A stretch of DNA of 64,000 nt from Bacillota bacterium (GCA_023408315.1 JAEYKI010000024.1:124001-188000); one strand, 5' to 3'; shown: positions 9,170-18,089, counted from the first letter of the stretch. Translations and numbers: made by a program. Notes: generated by a model not told the origin, from the sequence alone.

Positions 9170-10288
9170 ATGAATAAGAGAATTGCAAGCGTACTATTGG
9201 GCGTATTAATCGCAATGACCAACATACCGGTGGCCCGTGCAGAAACCATTGAACAAACGGATACCTCTGCGCCCACGCTTGCCAGCATCACCCCCTTAGC
9301 GGGAAACTTTTCCCCCGGAACCGTGAAGGTAAGCGCACAGGGCGTATACGACCCTTCGGGCGTACAAGCGGTATCGTTTGTGGTCAGCAATGCGGCGGAC
9401 CCGGAAGCAAAAAGTTTTACTTATATTGCGACCAATACGGCTGATGCGGACTGGACCGCCGTATTCAGTACCACAGACCTGGGGGATACAGCCGGAACAT
9501 ATACGGTCAGCGTGAACGGCACGGATGCTTTGGGAAACCAGGGCGTTATGGGAACCACCTCTTTCACGCTTTCTACAGATGTTTCGCCTCCCACACTGCA
9601 GTCCCTAAGCCCGCAGAGCGGAACGGTGATTGACATTGACGCAGGCAATTTTACGGTGCAGGCAAACGTGGAGGATTCGTCCGGGGTTAAGGCTGTTTCG
9701 TTCACCGTTTATAACGAAGAAGACGGGCAGGCAAACGCCGTATCCCTTGGAGCTGCTGCGGGCGCGGGCAGCGCGTGGTCCCAGCAGTTCAGCCTGAGCA
9801 GCTTTGGATACAAGGCGGGTAAATACACGATCGAAGTATGGGCAATGGACACGCTGGGAAACACAAGCATGATAGGCGGAACGGAACTGACTGTAAAAGA
9901 CCCGTCTAAAGTGACGGATACAGACAAGGCGGAAGCGTTTATACAGGCCGCGATGTCACAGCTTGGCAAAACTTACGTGCTGGGCGGCAAGGGACCCAAT
10001 GTGTTCGACTGTTCCGGATTGGTATATTATGCGTTGAAAACAAGCGGATACCAGATAAATTATATGACGTCCGCACAGTGGGCGCTCTCCTCCTACCAGA
10101 GGGTAAACAGCATGAGCGAACTGCAGCGGGGAGATGTGATCTGTTTTAAGGGGCACGTGGGCATTTATTTGGGAAACGGGTTGATGGTTAACGCATCGGC
10201 CAGCAACGGATCGGTGATTATATCAACCAATATTATGAGCAGCGCATATTGGCAGGCTAATTTTCTCTGCGGGCGCAGAGTGTTTTGA
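9170..10288 (+). CDS. Secreted NlpC/P60 cell-wall hydrolase with two Ig-like domains
   Basis: 372 residues from the ATG at 9170, which opens a typical signal peptide ending near ARA. Two Ig-like repeats follow, each with the pattern ..GVQAVSFVV / ..GVKAVSFTV and TAGTYTVSV / KAGKYTIEV. The C-terminal NlpC/P60 domain has FDCSGLVYYAL (catalytic Cys), GDVICFKGHVGIYLGNG (catalytic His) and a polar residue after it. By family it cuts D-Glu-meso-diaminopimelate or related bonds in peptidoglycan. A strong AGGAGG at 9128-9133 fits better with an in-frame ATT at 9143 than with GTG 9134, so the true start is open. Confidence 0.88.
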   Translation: MNKRIASVLLGVLIAMTNIPVARAETIEQTDTSAPTLASITPLAGNFSPGTVKVSAQGVYDPSGVQAVSFVVSNAADPEAKSFTYIATNTADADWTAVFSTTDLGDTAGTYTVSVNGTDALGNQGVMGTTSFTLSTDVSPPTLQSLSPQSGTVIDIDAGNFTVQANVEDSSGVKAVSFTVYNEEDGQANAVSLGAAAGAGSAWSQQFSLSSFGYKAGKYTIEVWAMDTLGNTSMIGGTELTVKDPSKVTDTDKAEAFIQAAMSQLGKTYVLGGKGPNVFDCSGLVYYALKTSGYQINYMTSAQWALSSYQRVNSMSELQRGDVICFKGHVGIYLGNGLMVNASASNGSVIISTNIMSSAYWQANFLCGRRVF

Positions 10289-10296
10289 ACAGAAAA

Positions 10297-10321
10297 AACG
10301 TCGCGGATGCGGCGTTTTTTT
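10297..10321 (+). terminator. Rho-independent terminator after the NlpC/P60 gene
   Basis: AACGTCGC and GCGGCGTT pair around a GGAT loop, followed by a T run. Confidence 0.85.
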
Positions 10322-10648
10322 GCTGAGATCAATAAAATGCGGGCGTTTTTATGGCATGCATTTAAAAGAAGCTAAAAAAATGCGGATATATTTTAAAAAA
10401 AATTCACAATTTTGTATTTAAAAATTAATAATTTGGTTATATTATATATACAAGACAAGAAACATGAGGCAGTTTTTTTCATAATTTATTCCTCCAGCAA
10501 AAAGCGTGTGCAAACTTTGCCCCGCTTTTTGCGTCATAAGGGGTTTATATAGATAGATGAAGCGATGTTTGCGCATAAAATTTCCGAATGAATTTGGGGC
10601 ATACCGTTTATACTAAACGTATCACATTAAAAAGGCGGGTTTTAAATA
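10322..10648. other. Gene-less AT-rich region with a 10-bp hairpin
   Basis: No open frame is convincing. Bases 10380-10450 are strongly AT-rich. GCAAAAAGCG (10497-10506) pairs perfectly with CGCTTTTTGC (10523-10532), without a following T run. The ferredoxin leader follows, with a TATACT-like -10 at 10609 lacking a good -35. Confidence 0.5.
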
Positions 10649-10840
10649 ATGAAAGCTTATGTAGATAAAGACCAGTGCATAGGGTGCGGCGTTTGCCCCA
10701 CAATCTGTCCGGAAGTTTTTGAAATGAGCGGGGACAACGTGGCAGTTGTGATAGGGGATTCGGTTCCGGAGGGTGCGAAAAGCGACGCCGTAAGCGCGCA
10801 GGAATCCTGCCCTGTGGACGCAATCAAAGTGGAAGAATAG
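10649..10840 (+). CDS. Ferredoxin, single [4Fe-4S] cluster
   Basis: 63 residues. Cys10, Cys13, Cys16 and the distant Cys54 (ESCPVDAI) match the four ligands of Thermotoga-type mono-cluster ferredoxins; Cys20 is an extra that can pair in a disulfide in that family. It carries electrons at low potential in the cytosol. A close paralog lies 155 bp downstream with its own promoter, so the two are a tandem duplication probably expressed separately. Confidence 0.95.
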   Translation: MKAYVDKDQCIGCGVCPTICPEVFEMSGDNVAVVIGDSVPEGAKSDAVSAQESCPVDAIKVEE

Positions 10841-10930
10841 GCGCTTTGCATCTGCTTATAATATTTATGAAGGTATAGTGTTTACATTATGCCTTTTTAC
10901 TTTATATATACACTAGATCGCAAAGACGCT

Positions 10931-10960
10931 TTGAATAGGCGGGCCCGCGTGTTTTATAAT
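10931..10960 (+). promoter_or_regulatory. Promoter of the second ferredoxin
   Basis: TTGAAT, an 18-base spacer and TATAAT. The gene starts 35 bases later. Confidence 0.75.
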
Positions 10961-10995
10961 AAAGCGAGAACAATATATAAAGTGAGGTTGATAGT

Positions 10996-11184
10996 ATGAA
11001 AGCATATGTAGACCGTGAACTTTGCATTGGGTGTGGACTTTGCCCCAATATTTGCCCGGAAGTTTTTGAGTTCGGCATGGAAGACGTGGCAACTGTGCTT
11101 GTGGATACTGTGCCAGCGGAGGCGGAGGATACCGCAAAAGAGGCGGAAGAAAGTTGCCCGTCCAATGCAATTAGGGTGGAATAA
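10996..11184 (+). CDS. Ferredoxin, single [4Fe-4S] cluster (paralog)
   Basis: 62 residues, opening MKAYVDRELCIGCGLCPNIC; ligands are Cys10, Cys13, Cys16 and Cys53. It is more acidic than its neighbour in the second half, which may tune partner choice. It is preceded by GTGAGG and its own promoter, and followed by a terminator. The flavodoxin-like gene and flavodiiron protein nearby are plausible partners, but nothing here proves it. Confidence 0.95.
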   Translation: MKAYVDRELCIGCGLCPNICPEVFEFGMEDVATVLVDTVPAEAEDTAKEAEESCPSNAIRVE

Positions 11185-11191
11185 ACACGGG

Positions 11192-11222
11192 AGCGGCTGC
11201 TTTTTTAGGGGCCGCTTTTTTT
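11192..11222 (+). terminator. Terminator after the second ferredoxin
   Basis: AGCGGC (11192-11197) pairs with GCCGCT (11211-11216), then a T run. Confidence 0.8.
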
Positions 11223-11295
11223 ATTTTGTGATATAAAAAAGGTTTTTTAGCTGCCATGTAGAAATACACAGTAAGCATATAAATGGAGGTATACA

Positions 11296-11757
11296 ATGGA
11301 ACCCAGAGTGTTGTATTTTACCAGAAGCGGAAATTCTGAGCGCATTGCCCGTAAGATTGCGGATTTGGCTAACTGCGGCGTATCGCGCATTGCGGATGAT
11401 AAAAAATGGGGAGGAATTATAGGCTTTTTGCGCGGAGGTTTTTATGCAAGCAATAAAAAAACCACCAATGCACAGATTACACCTGAGGCGCGTCTGTCCG
11501 ATTTCAGCCGCATTGTAATTGTGGGCCCGGTATGGGCGGGAAACGTGTGTACGCCCGTATACTCGCTGCTGGTAAAAGAAAAGGAGCAGTTGGGCAAGGT
11601 TTGCCTGGTTTTGACCAGCGGAGGCGGAGAAACGGAACCGGCTTTCAGCAGTTTGGAAGCAAGTGTTGGGCATATTTTCCATACGTTTGGCATCCCCAAA
11701 AACAAGGTGGACGAAAATGAGATTGCGTCCCGCGCGGCACAGACGCTTAAAGAATAA
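11296..11757 (+). CDS. Flavodoxin-like protein
   Basis: 153 residues. The FMN phosphate loop TRSGNSERIARKIA is at residues 9-22 and the fold continues through IVIVGPVWAGNVCTPV and VCLVLTSGGGE. A GGFYASNKK stretch near residue 47 follows the pattern of small single-domain flavodoxin-like proteins in clostridia. Cytosolic electron carrier or quinone/flavin-type reductase. It is monocistronic, with a terminator at 11765-11789. Confidence 0.85.
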   Translation: MEPRVLYFTRSGNSERIARKIADLANCGVSRIADDKKWGGIIGFLRGGFYASNKKTTNAQITPEARLSDFSRIVIVGPVWAGNVCTPVYSLLVKEKEQLGKVCLVLTSGGGETEPAFSSLEASVGHIFHTFGIPKNKVDENEIASRAAQTLKE

Positions 11758-11764
11758 TTTTAGA

Positions 11765-11789
11765 GCCGCAGGGTTAGCGGCGTTTTTTT
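11765..11789 (+). terminator. Terminator after flavodoxin-like gene
   Basis: GCCGC/GCGGC stem followed by seven T. Confidence 0.75.
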
Positions 11790-11826
11790 GTGCGGTGGCT
11801 TTTTTCGCCGGTGAAAGGAGGGTTTT

Positions 11827-12615
11827 ATGAAGGCTGGAGACCAAAAGCCGGATTACGGGAACTGGGTTGCAAAATCTTTGATTTTACGGATGCTTGGGTG
11901 CGCTGTCTTTTTTGCGGCCGCAGGCATAACTGTGTTTTTTGTACCGGGTCTTACGGCGCTGGGCGTTGTTTTGAGTGTGTTGGCGCTGTTTTTTTTAATG
12001 GCATATTTTTATTTTCTGGCGGCGGGGTATGTTCTGTCATACCAAGGCGGTGGCGTGCAGGGCAGAGTGCTGGATATGCTTGTCTCCCGCGCAAACGGTG
12101 AATACGGCAACATTCTGGACATTGGCTGCGGCTCGGGCGCGCTTTCCATTAGGCTGGCAAAGAAATTTCCGCAGGCCAGTGTAGTGGGCATTGACTACTG
12201 GCACGGCAAGTGGGGGTATTCCGCCGCGCAATGCGTGCAAAACGCCAGGCTTGAGGGAGTGGGGGAACGGATAACGTATCAAAAAGCGTCCGCATCCCGG
12301 CTGCCTTTTGAAGACGGCGAATTTGATCTTGTGGTAAGCAATTTTACCTTTCATGAAGTAAAGGATGAGGCCGATAAATGGAAGGTGGTAGCCGAAGCGT
12401 TGCGCGTATTGCGGCCCGGCGGCGCGTTTGTTTTCCACGACCTGTTTCTTGTGAAATCCATTTATGGTGAAAGAGAGAAACTTATTCCAAAAATTCTTTC
12501 CCTGGGCGCCCGGCGGGCGGAGTTTACGGATACGAGCAACCAGGAGTTTATAACCAGGCTTTTAAAGCTTCCGTTTATGCTGGGCAGCATAGGCATGTTG
12601 AGCGGGCAAAAATAA
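11827..12615 (+). CDS. Membrane-anchored class I SAM-dependent methyltransferase
   Basis: 262 residues. Two hydrophobic helices (about 22-40 and 45-70) precede a Rossmann methyltransferase domain with motif I ILDIGCGSGALS (near residue 96), VVGIDYW, SASRLPFEDGEFDLVVSNFTFHEV and ALRVLRPGGAFVFHD. The substrate cannot be read from sequence; a lipid or other membrane-near substrate fits the anchor. AAGGAGG precedes the ATG. Confidence 0.85.
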   Translation: MKAGDQKPDYGNWVAKSLILRMLGCAVFFAAAGITVFFVPGLTALGVVLSVLALFFLMAYFYFLAAGYVLSYQGGGVQGRVLDMLVSRANGEYGNILDIGCGSGALSIRLAKKFPQASVVGIDYWHGKWGYSAAQCVQNARLEGVGERITYQKASASRLPFEDGEFDLVVSNFTFHEVKDEADKWKVVAEALRVLRPGGAFVFHDLFLVKSIYGEREKLIPKILSLGARRAEFTDTSNQEFITRLLKLPFMLGSIGMLSGQK

Positions 12616-12626
12616 AGTTTAAAGGG

Positions 12627-12680
12627 AAACGCCGGATTGGAGCAAAGATATTCTTTGCTTTTAATGCGGTGTTTTTTTAT
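12627..12680 (+). terminator. Terminator after the methyltransferase gene
   Basis: AAACGCCG pairs with CGGTGTTT around an inner GCAAAG/CTTTGC hairpin, and a T run follows. Confidence 0.65.
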
Positions 12681-12733
12681 GTATAATAAATATAGTTTTT
12701 AATTTTCTACAAAATGATAAATGAGGAAAACAT

Positions 12734-13942
12734 ATGCAGGTTTTTATAAATACAGGTGCGTTTATACTTACATCGTTTGCCTTGAATGTTTTTTTGATTT
12801 TAATGCTTTCCGTATACCAGTTACACAAAAAAAAAGAAAAGAACATTAAAATGTTTATGATGGCAAAAGTATTCCAGGCATCCGCTTTTGCCGTTTGGTA
12901 CATTACCACCTATGTGCCCTTTCCGCAAGCCGTTCCGTTTTTTCAGTTTGCTGGAAGCGAACTGATGCTGATGGCAGTGTTCTTTGAATGCCTTGCGGGG
13001 ATTATGCTCCTGGATGCCGCAAATAAAAAAACGTTTAAAGTTTTTGGAGCATTGTTTTGCGGCTTTTCCGCAGCGTTTATTTTTGCTTTTTTTCTGGATA
13101 CAACGCAAAATTTCAGAATCATTGTATTTTCTGCTGCGTCTTCCGCTTTGATTATCTATCCGCTGATATTGCTTTTCAGGTGGAAAATGGAGATTAAGAT
13201 ACACCGGATGGTGGGCTCCATTTATTTTTTAATGCTGGCGGAGTTTGTTTTAAGGGCCCTGGTGGCGGGCGGCCTGATAACACAGGATGCTGCTTTGCAG
13301 GATAAAATGCAATCTTATATATTATTTTCACTGTTTATGCTCATGATTCTATCCAACAGCGGATACCTGTTTTTATTTAAGGTACGCGCGGATATAAAGC
13401 TGATGCAACTGGCAAATTGTGACGAGCTTACGAATATATTGAACAGAAGGGCTTTTATTAAAATATCACAAAAAGCCATTCGCTATTGCGCGCGAAAAGG
13501 CGAACCCGTTTCGTTTGCGATATTTGATATTGATAATTTTAAAAAAGTGAACGATTCTTTTGGGCATTATGTGGGGGATACGGTACTGGTGCAGATAGCA
13601 TCCATGGTGCAGGCCCAGATTAGAGCCTATGATTTTTTTGGAAGATATGGGGGAGACGAATTTGCGCTGTTCTTGCCAGGCACATCAGAGACTGAGGCAT
13701 ATGCTGCGGCCCAGAGGATGCTGATAACCGTGGAGGGCAGGAACGCATACAACCATACCAAGCTGCGGGTAACACTCAGCATGGGGCTGGTTACGGTGGT
13801 TCCGTCCAGTGATACTTCCATGGAAACGCTGTATCAGTTGGGCGACGATGCGCTGTATGATGCCAAAATGTCAGGGGGCAATTGTATTATGCGGCCCGTG
13901 CAGACCGTGCGGGCGGGAGGGAGTAATGGAGAAACAGGTTAA
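12734..13942 (+). CDS. Membrane diguanylate cyclase (GGDEF)
   Basis: 402 residues. About six to seven hydrophobic helices fill residues 5-210, a sensor of unknown ligand. The GGDEF domain runs from CDELTNILNRRAF to the C terminus, with FDIDNFKKVNDSFGH (metal Asp) and intact YGGDEF near residue 305. RAYD sits five residues before GGDEF, the RxxD inhibitory site, so the enzyme should be active and product-inhibited. It makes cyclic di-GMP from two GTP. It overlaps the flavodiiron gene by 17 bases, so the two are co-translated. It is the only GGDEF protein in the window and a natural partner of the PilZ synthase at 3936. Confidence 0.93.
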   Translation: MQVFINTGAFILTSFALNVFLILMLSVYQLHKKKEKNIKMFMMAKVFQASAFAVWYITTYVPFPQAVPFFQFAGSELMLMAVFFECLAGIMLLDAANKKTFKVFGALFCGFSAAFIFAFFLDTTQNFRIIVFSAASSALIIYPLILLFRWKMEIKIHRMVGSIYFLMLAEFVLRALVAGGLITQDAALQDKMQSYILFSLFMLMILSNSGYLFLFKVRADIKLMQLANCDELTNILNRRAFIKISQKAIRYCARKGEPVSFAIFDIDNFKKVNDSFGHYVGDTVLVQIASMVQAQIRAYDFFGRYGGDEFALFLPGTSETEAYAAAQRMLITVEGRNAYNHTKLRVTLSMGLVTVVPSSDTSMETLYQLGDDALYDAKMSGGNCIMRPVQTVRAGGSNGETG

Positions 13943-15113
13943 AGGCAATGTAACATGGATTGGCAAGGTTGACTGGGAATTAAGAACGTTTCATGGAAGA
14001 GAATTATCCACTCACAGGGGCACAACTTATAATTCTTACCTGATTCGAGAAGAAAAAACGGTGCTTGTGGATACCGTCTGGAATCCATACGGCCATGAAT
14101 TTGTGCAGAACCTTTCCAAGATTACTGATTTAAGCCGGATTGGAGCGATTATAATCAACCATGGGGAGCCGGACCACAGCGGTGCTCTGCCCAAACTGAT
14201 GCAGAAAATTCCCCGGATACCCATTTATTGTTCAGCCAATGCGGTGGATTCGCTGCGGGGCCAATACCACCAGGACTGGAATTTTAATGTTGTTAAAACT
14301 GGCGACCGCCTGCCAGTTGGAAACGGAAAAGAAATTATTTTTATAGAAATGGCAATGATCCATTGGCCGGACAGCATGGCCGCTTTTTTAACGGGGGACA
14401 ATATTCTGTTCAGCAACGACGCATTCGGCCAGCACCTGGCCGGGGAGGAATTGTGGGCGGATATGGCTGACCAGTGCGCGCTGTATGAAGAAGCCGTTAA
14501 GTATTTTGCAAATATCATTGCGCCCTACAGCCCTATTGTAAAAAACAAGATGGCTGAGATTGCGGCAATGAACCTTCCCATTGAAATGATAACGCCCAGC
14601 CATGGCCTTTTATGGCGGCGCGACCCTATGCAGATACTCAATAAATATAGCGTGTGGGCCCAAAATTACCGGGAGAACCAGATCACCATTCTGTATGACA
14701 GCATGTGGCAGGGCACCGAAGCGCTTGCGCACGCTATATCGGAAGGCGTGGGGAGCGCAGACCCCACTGTGCGAAGAAAGGTGTACAATACATCCAAAAC
14801 CGATAAGAACGATGTTATTACGGAGGTTTTCCGCTCCAAAACCATCGCGGTGGGCTCGCCAACCATTAACAACGGTGTTTTGCATTCCGTTGCGGGCATT
14901 CTTTCCATGATACGTGAAATGCGGTTTAAAAATAAAAAAGCCGCAGTGTTTGGATGCTACGGCTGGAGCGGGGAAGCCCCGCGCATTTTAAAACAGGCGC
15001 TGGCAGAAGCCGGATTTTCCGTAATGGACGACGGCCTTAAATATAAATGGTATCCGGATGAAGTGGGCCTTACCGCCGCGTTTGAATACGGCAAGAAACT
15101 TGCAACATATTAA
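13926..15113 (+). CDS. fprA: Flavodiiron protein (A-type flavoprotein)
   Basis: 395 residues from ATG 13926, which sits 6-8 bases after GGGAGGG; earlier in-frame starts fall inside the cyclase gene and lack family similarity. The metallo-beta-lactamase-like half keeps the diiron ligands HGEPDH, IHWPDS, SNDAFG and TPSHGLLW. The C-terminal half is a flavodoxin domain (ILYDSMWQGTE, VGSPTINNG, FGCYGWSGEA). The enzyme reduces O2 to water, or NO to N2O, in the cytosol of anaerobes, taking electrons from rubredoxin or similar carriers. Confidence 0.95.
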   Translation: MEKQVKGNVTWIGKVDWELRTFHGRELSTHRGTTYNSYLIREEKTVLVDTVWNPYGHEFVQNLSKITDLSRIGAIIINHGEPDHSGALPKLMQKIPRIPIYCSANAVDSLRGQYHQDWNFNVVKTGDRLPVGNGKEIIFIEMAMIHWPDSMAAFLTGDNILFSNDAFGQHLAGEELWADMADQCALYEEAVKYFANIIAPYSPIVKNKMAEIAAMNLPIEMITPSHGLLWRRDPMQILNKYSVWAQNYRENQITILYDSMWQGTEALAHAISEGVGSADPTVRRKVYNTSKTDKNDVITEVFRSKTIAVGSPTINNGVLHSVAGILSMIREMRFKNKKAAVFGCYGWSGEAPRILKQALAEAGFSVMDDGLKYKWYPDEVGLTAAFEYGKKLATY

Positions 15114-15145
15114 TAAGTTCCACAGAGGCATTGCACTGTTAAAAA

Positions 15146-15898
15146 CTATTTAATATATATTTTTACAGAGGCATTCATGCCGGGCATAAGGTTGTCATTG
15201 TCTTCGTTCTGAATGCTGATTTTAACAGGGAAGAGTTGCGTAACCTTTGTGTAATTGCCGCTGCTGTTGCTTGTGGCCAGCAGGGAGAACACGGATTGCG
15301 CGGCCTGGCCTATGGTATCCACCTTACCGTCATACGTTTTTTCCGGGAACGCATCGATTTTTACGTCTACTTTCTGGGCTTCCTGCAAATTGTTTATATC
15401 ACCTTCCTTGATGTTCGCCTGAATATAGAGGCTGTTTGTGTTTTTTATCACCACCAGCGCCGTTCCGGGCGCAACCATCTGCCCGACAACCGCGTTTACC
15501 TGAACCACCTTGCCGTCAATGGGCGCTTTGATCTGCGCACGGTCCGCAAGTTTGTCCTCGGGCGATTGGGTTGTAGTTGGGGCTGGCGAAGCGTTTGCCT
15601 CGGCCTTGGCCGAAGCAGATGGCTGCGCGGCAACAGTCTGGCTCATGCCTGCTTTTGCGGTATCCGTTTCCTGCGTTCCCAGTATCTCCCCCGCGGTTAC
15701 GGTATCGCCCACGCGCACAGTCCAGGTTTGAACTGCGCCGGTGATCTGCGGGGAAACAGTAACAAGGTCCGCCTTAACCTGCGCGTCCTCTGTTGCAACA
15801 AAATGTTCGCCCTGGTACTGGTAGTAATACGTGATCAGGGAACCGCCGACAACAGCGGCAATTATGACGCATACAATAGTAAATATTTTTTTCATCAA
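15146..15898 (-). CDS. HlyD-family membrane fusion protein (EmrA-like)
   Basis: 250 residues. One N-terminal membrane helix; FVATEDAQVKADLVTVSPQITG is the first beta-barrel/lipoyl segment. A short Ala/Pro/Ser-rich insert replaces the long coiled hairpin of Gram-negative EmrA. The second lipoyl half is IKAPIDGKVVQVNAVVGQMV, and the barrel ends LMPGMNASVKIYI. The short hairpin fits a Gram-positive that need not reach an outer-membrane channel. It follows the MFS pump by 24 bp and should work with it. Confidence 0.88.
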   Translation of the reverse strand: MMKKIFTIVCVIIAAVVGGSLITYYYQYQGEHFVATEDAQVKADLVTVSPQITGAVQTWTVRVGDTVTAGEILGTQETDTAKAGMSQTVAAQPSASAKAEANASPAPTTTQSPEDKLADRAQIKAPIDGKVVQVNAVVGQMVAPGTALVVIKNTNSLYIQANIKEGDINNLQEAQKVDVKIDAFPEKTYDGKVDTIGQAAQSVFSLLATSNSSGNYTKVTQLFPVKISIQNEDNDNLMPGMNASVKIYIK

Positions 15899-15922
15899 CT
15901 GTTCTACCTTTCTGTGCGGATA

Positions 15923-17455
15923 TTAATCTTTTAAAGCTTCCGGTTCAATACGGACAGCCGAGCTGTTTTGTTTGGAGGCCCCGCCTTTTTTAAGGAAAAC
16001 CACGGGCAGAATGCCAATGATTACAATTATGGTGGAGATCAGGAATATATCGCCCAATCCGCGGATATACGCATCCCGTGTAATCAGGCCCTGAACGGAG
16101 GAAATACCGGTTGCAGAGGCGGCGGAATATTTTTGCATCAGTTGCGCAACGCCGGGATTGGAGGTGGTAATTCCCCAGGCGGCGATTGCGGAATGAAAGG
16201 CGATGCGCCCGGTTAAAACGCTGGTTAACACGGCAAGCCCAAACGAAGCTCCCACGCGGGAGACCGTATTGGAAATGGCAGAAGCGGCGCCAACATCTTT
16301 TTCCGGAACCTCAAGCGCCGTCGCCTGCGCGGGCATAGTGATGCAGGTCATGGCGATTCCTCTCAGTATAAGCCAGATCATCACCGTTGTTGCGGGTGTG
16401 TTTATATCTATCCCGTGCAGAAGATAGGTTGTGTAAGCCAGGCTGAACACGCCGAATATGGCAATTGGTTTGGGACCCACCTTGTCGTACAGTTTGCCCG
16501 CGACGGGCATCATAAGCCCGGTTATAAGAGCGCCGGGCAGCATAAGAAGCCCGGTATCCAGAGCGCCCATGCCCTTAATGTTCTGCAAAAAAAGCGGAAT
16601 ATAAAACAGCCCCGCGTAATTGCCTATGGTGGCAATGACCATGGTGAGGTTTGCCATGGTAAACGTGCGGTGTTTGAACAGGCGCAGGTTTAAAAGGGGA
16701 TTCTTGTTCGTCATCTCCAGATACACAAACAGCACAAACGTACAGGCGCTGGTATACAGCAACATAACAACCGGCTGGCTGCTCCATCCCCAGTCGTTGC
16801 CTTTGCTGAGCGCTAAAAGCAGGCTGAACAGCATCATGGCGGCGGATATGGCCCCGCCGATATCCAGCTTGCCGTTCTTTATTTTTGTGAACTGGGGCAG
16901 AAAAGCAAAGGCCAGAATGACGCCCGCGATACCTATGGGAATATTGATGGTGAATATCCAGCTCCAGTTCATATATTCCACCAGATATCCGCCGATGGTA
17001 GGGCCAAGCGCAGGCGCGAGCAGAAGCGCTATTCCCACAAGTCCAATGGCGGCGCCGAATTTTTTAGCCGGCACGATGCGCTTCACCATGGTCATCATGG
17101 CAGGCATCAGGATGCCTCCGCCCACCGCCTGCACAACACGGGCAAATATCAACATGTTGATGCTGGTGCTGGCCGCACACAAAAAGGAACCTGCAGTAAA
17201 CACAATCAGCGAAAAAATATATAGCTGCTTGTATCCAAACCGGTCGCCTGCCCAGGGGGTCATGGGGATCACCACCGCCATGGCCAGCAGGTATACGGTT
17301 ACCACCCATTCTATTTGCTCTGTGCCCGCGCCAAACACATGCATCATGGTGGAGATGGCCACGTTTACAATACTGGAGTCCAGTATGGACATAAAAGCGC
17401 CTATGATGGCCACAAATACAGGCAAAAGCCACCCACGTTCCAATGTTTCTTCCAT
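15923..17455 (-). CDS. MFS drug efflux pump, DHA2 family (EmrB-like)
   Basis: 510 residues with about 14 membrane helices. DHA2 marks include LDSSIVNVAI in helix 1, WVVTVYLLAMAVVIPMTPWAGDRFG (motif A region), and the GGGILMPAMMTMV and ALGPTIGGYL motif C region. Exports drugs or other amphiphiles using the proton gradient. It is the middle gene of a marR-emrB-emrA operon; the MarR gene ends five bases upstream. Confidence 0.93.
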   Translation of the reverse strand: MEETLERGWLLPVFVAIIGAFMSILDSSIVNVAISTMMHVFGAGTEQIEWVVTVYLLAMAVVIPMTPWAGDRFGYKQLYIFSLIVFTAGSFLCAASTSINMLIFARVVQAVGGGILMPAMMTMVKRIVPAKKFGAAIGLVGIALLLAPALGPTIGGYLVEYMNWSWIFTINIPIGIAGVILAFAFLPQFTKIKNGKLDIGGAISAAMMLFSLLLALSKGNDWGWSSQPVVMLLYTSACTFVLFVYLEMTNKNPLLNLRLFKHRTFTMANLTMVIATIGNYAGLFYIPLFLQNIKGMGALDTGLLMLPGALITGLMMPVAGKLYDKVGPKPIAIFGVFSLAYTTYLLHGIDINTPATTVMIWLILRGIAMTCITMPAQATALEVPEKDVGAASAISNTVSRVGASFGLAVLTSVLTGRIAFHSAIAAWGITTSNPGVAQLMQKYSAASATGISSVQGLITRDAYIRGLGDIFLISTIIVIIGILPVVFLKKGGASKQNSSAVRIEPEALKD

Positions 17456-17459
17456 TTGT

Positions 17460-17891
17460 TTAATTCCCTTTGCTCAGATGATTGTACATAATTTCAAGGT
17501 CTTCCTCAAACCGCTGCAGAAAACCATTGGGAAGGGAACCCAATATTCCTTCAAGTTCATCCATGGCTTTGAGGCTTGCCTGGTCTACCAGCGTGGCAAG
17601 CTGCGGCGTGCCTTGGATCATTACACTTCTGCGATCTTCCACATCGTGCAGCCGCTCCACATACTCCAGTTTAGCGAGGCGGTCAAAAATCCCCGTCATA
17701 GTGCTGGGCGGCAGGCCAACTTCCGCAGCAATATCCTTGATGCGCGCCCGGCCTTTTTTATTCACCTTCCAGAGTATGATCATCTCGCTTACAGAAAGGC
17801 CCTGCGTTTTAACGATGGAGGAGAGTTGACGCAGCAAATGCACGTTTATGCTACTGATTAATTCTATCAAACGAAACATGTAGTCCTCCAT
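17460..17891 (-). CDS. MarR-family transcriptional regulator
   Basis: 143 residues. The winged helix reads LSVSEMIILWKVNKKGRARIKDIAAEVGLPPSTMTGIFDRLAKLEYVERLHDVEDRRSV with ends trimmed here; the wing arginines DRR are typical MarR. First gene of the efflux operon. A palindrome lying inside its own promoter suggests repression relieved by a ligand exported by the pump. Confidence 0.93.
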   Translation of the reverse strand: MEDYMFRLIELISSINVHLLRQLSSIVKTQGLSVSEMIILWKVNKKGRARIKDIAAEVGLPPSTMTGIFDRLAKLEYVERLHDVEDRRSVMIQGTPQLATLVDQASLKAMDELEGILGSLPNGFLQRFEEDLEIMYNHLSKGN

Positions 17892-17894
17892 ATA

Positions 17895-17930
17895 TTACGA
17901 GATAGAAATATACTGAATCGTAATTTACGA
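17895..17930. promoter_or_regulatory. Probable MarR operator
   Basis: TCGTAA-T-TTACGA (17918-17930) is a perfect inverted repeat between -35 and -10. A further TTACGA half-site lies at 17895-17900 near the transcription start. Confidence 0.65.
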
Positions 17931-17935
17931 AACAA
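17907..17935 (-). promoter_or_regulatory. Promoter of the marR-emrB-emrA operon
   Basis: Read on the minus strand: TTGTTT, 17-base spacer, TATATT. The spacer is almost filled by the operator palindrome. Confidence 0.75.
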
Positions 17936-18089
17936 ATTGTATTGTAACAGCCTTTGCGTAAAAGTCAACAGTTTTTTATTTGAGAAGCCAGGCTATGGAT
18001 TTGCGGGGAAAATGCTGATACAATAAACCAGGCGCTATAGTAAAGCGGATTGAGACAATGCTTTGCGCAATTGATAACAGGAGATATAA

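Noticed and set aside
16620..17861. Long plus-strand open frame antisense to the efflux operon
   Set aside because: It mirrors the codon pattern of the EmrB-like gene and has no domain wording or ribosome site.
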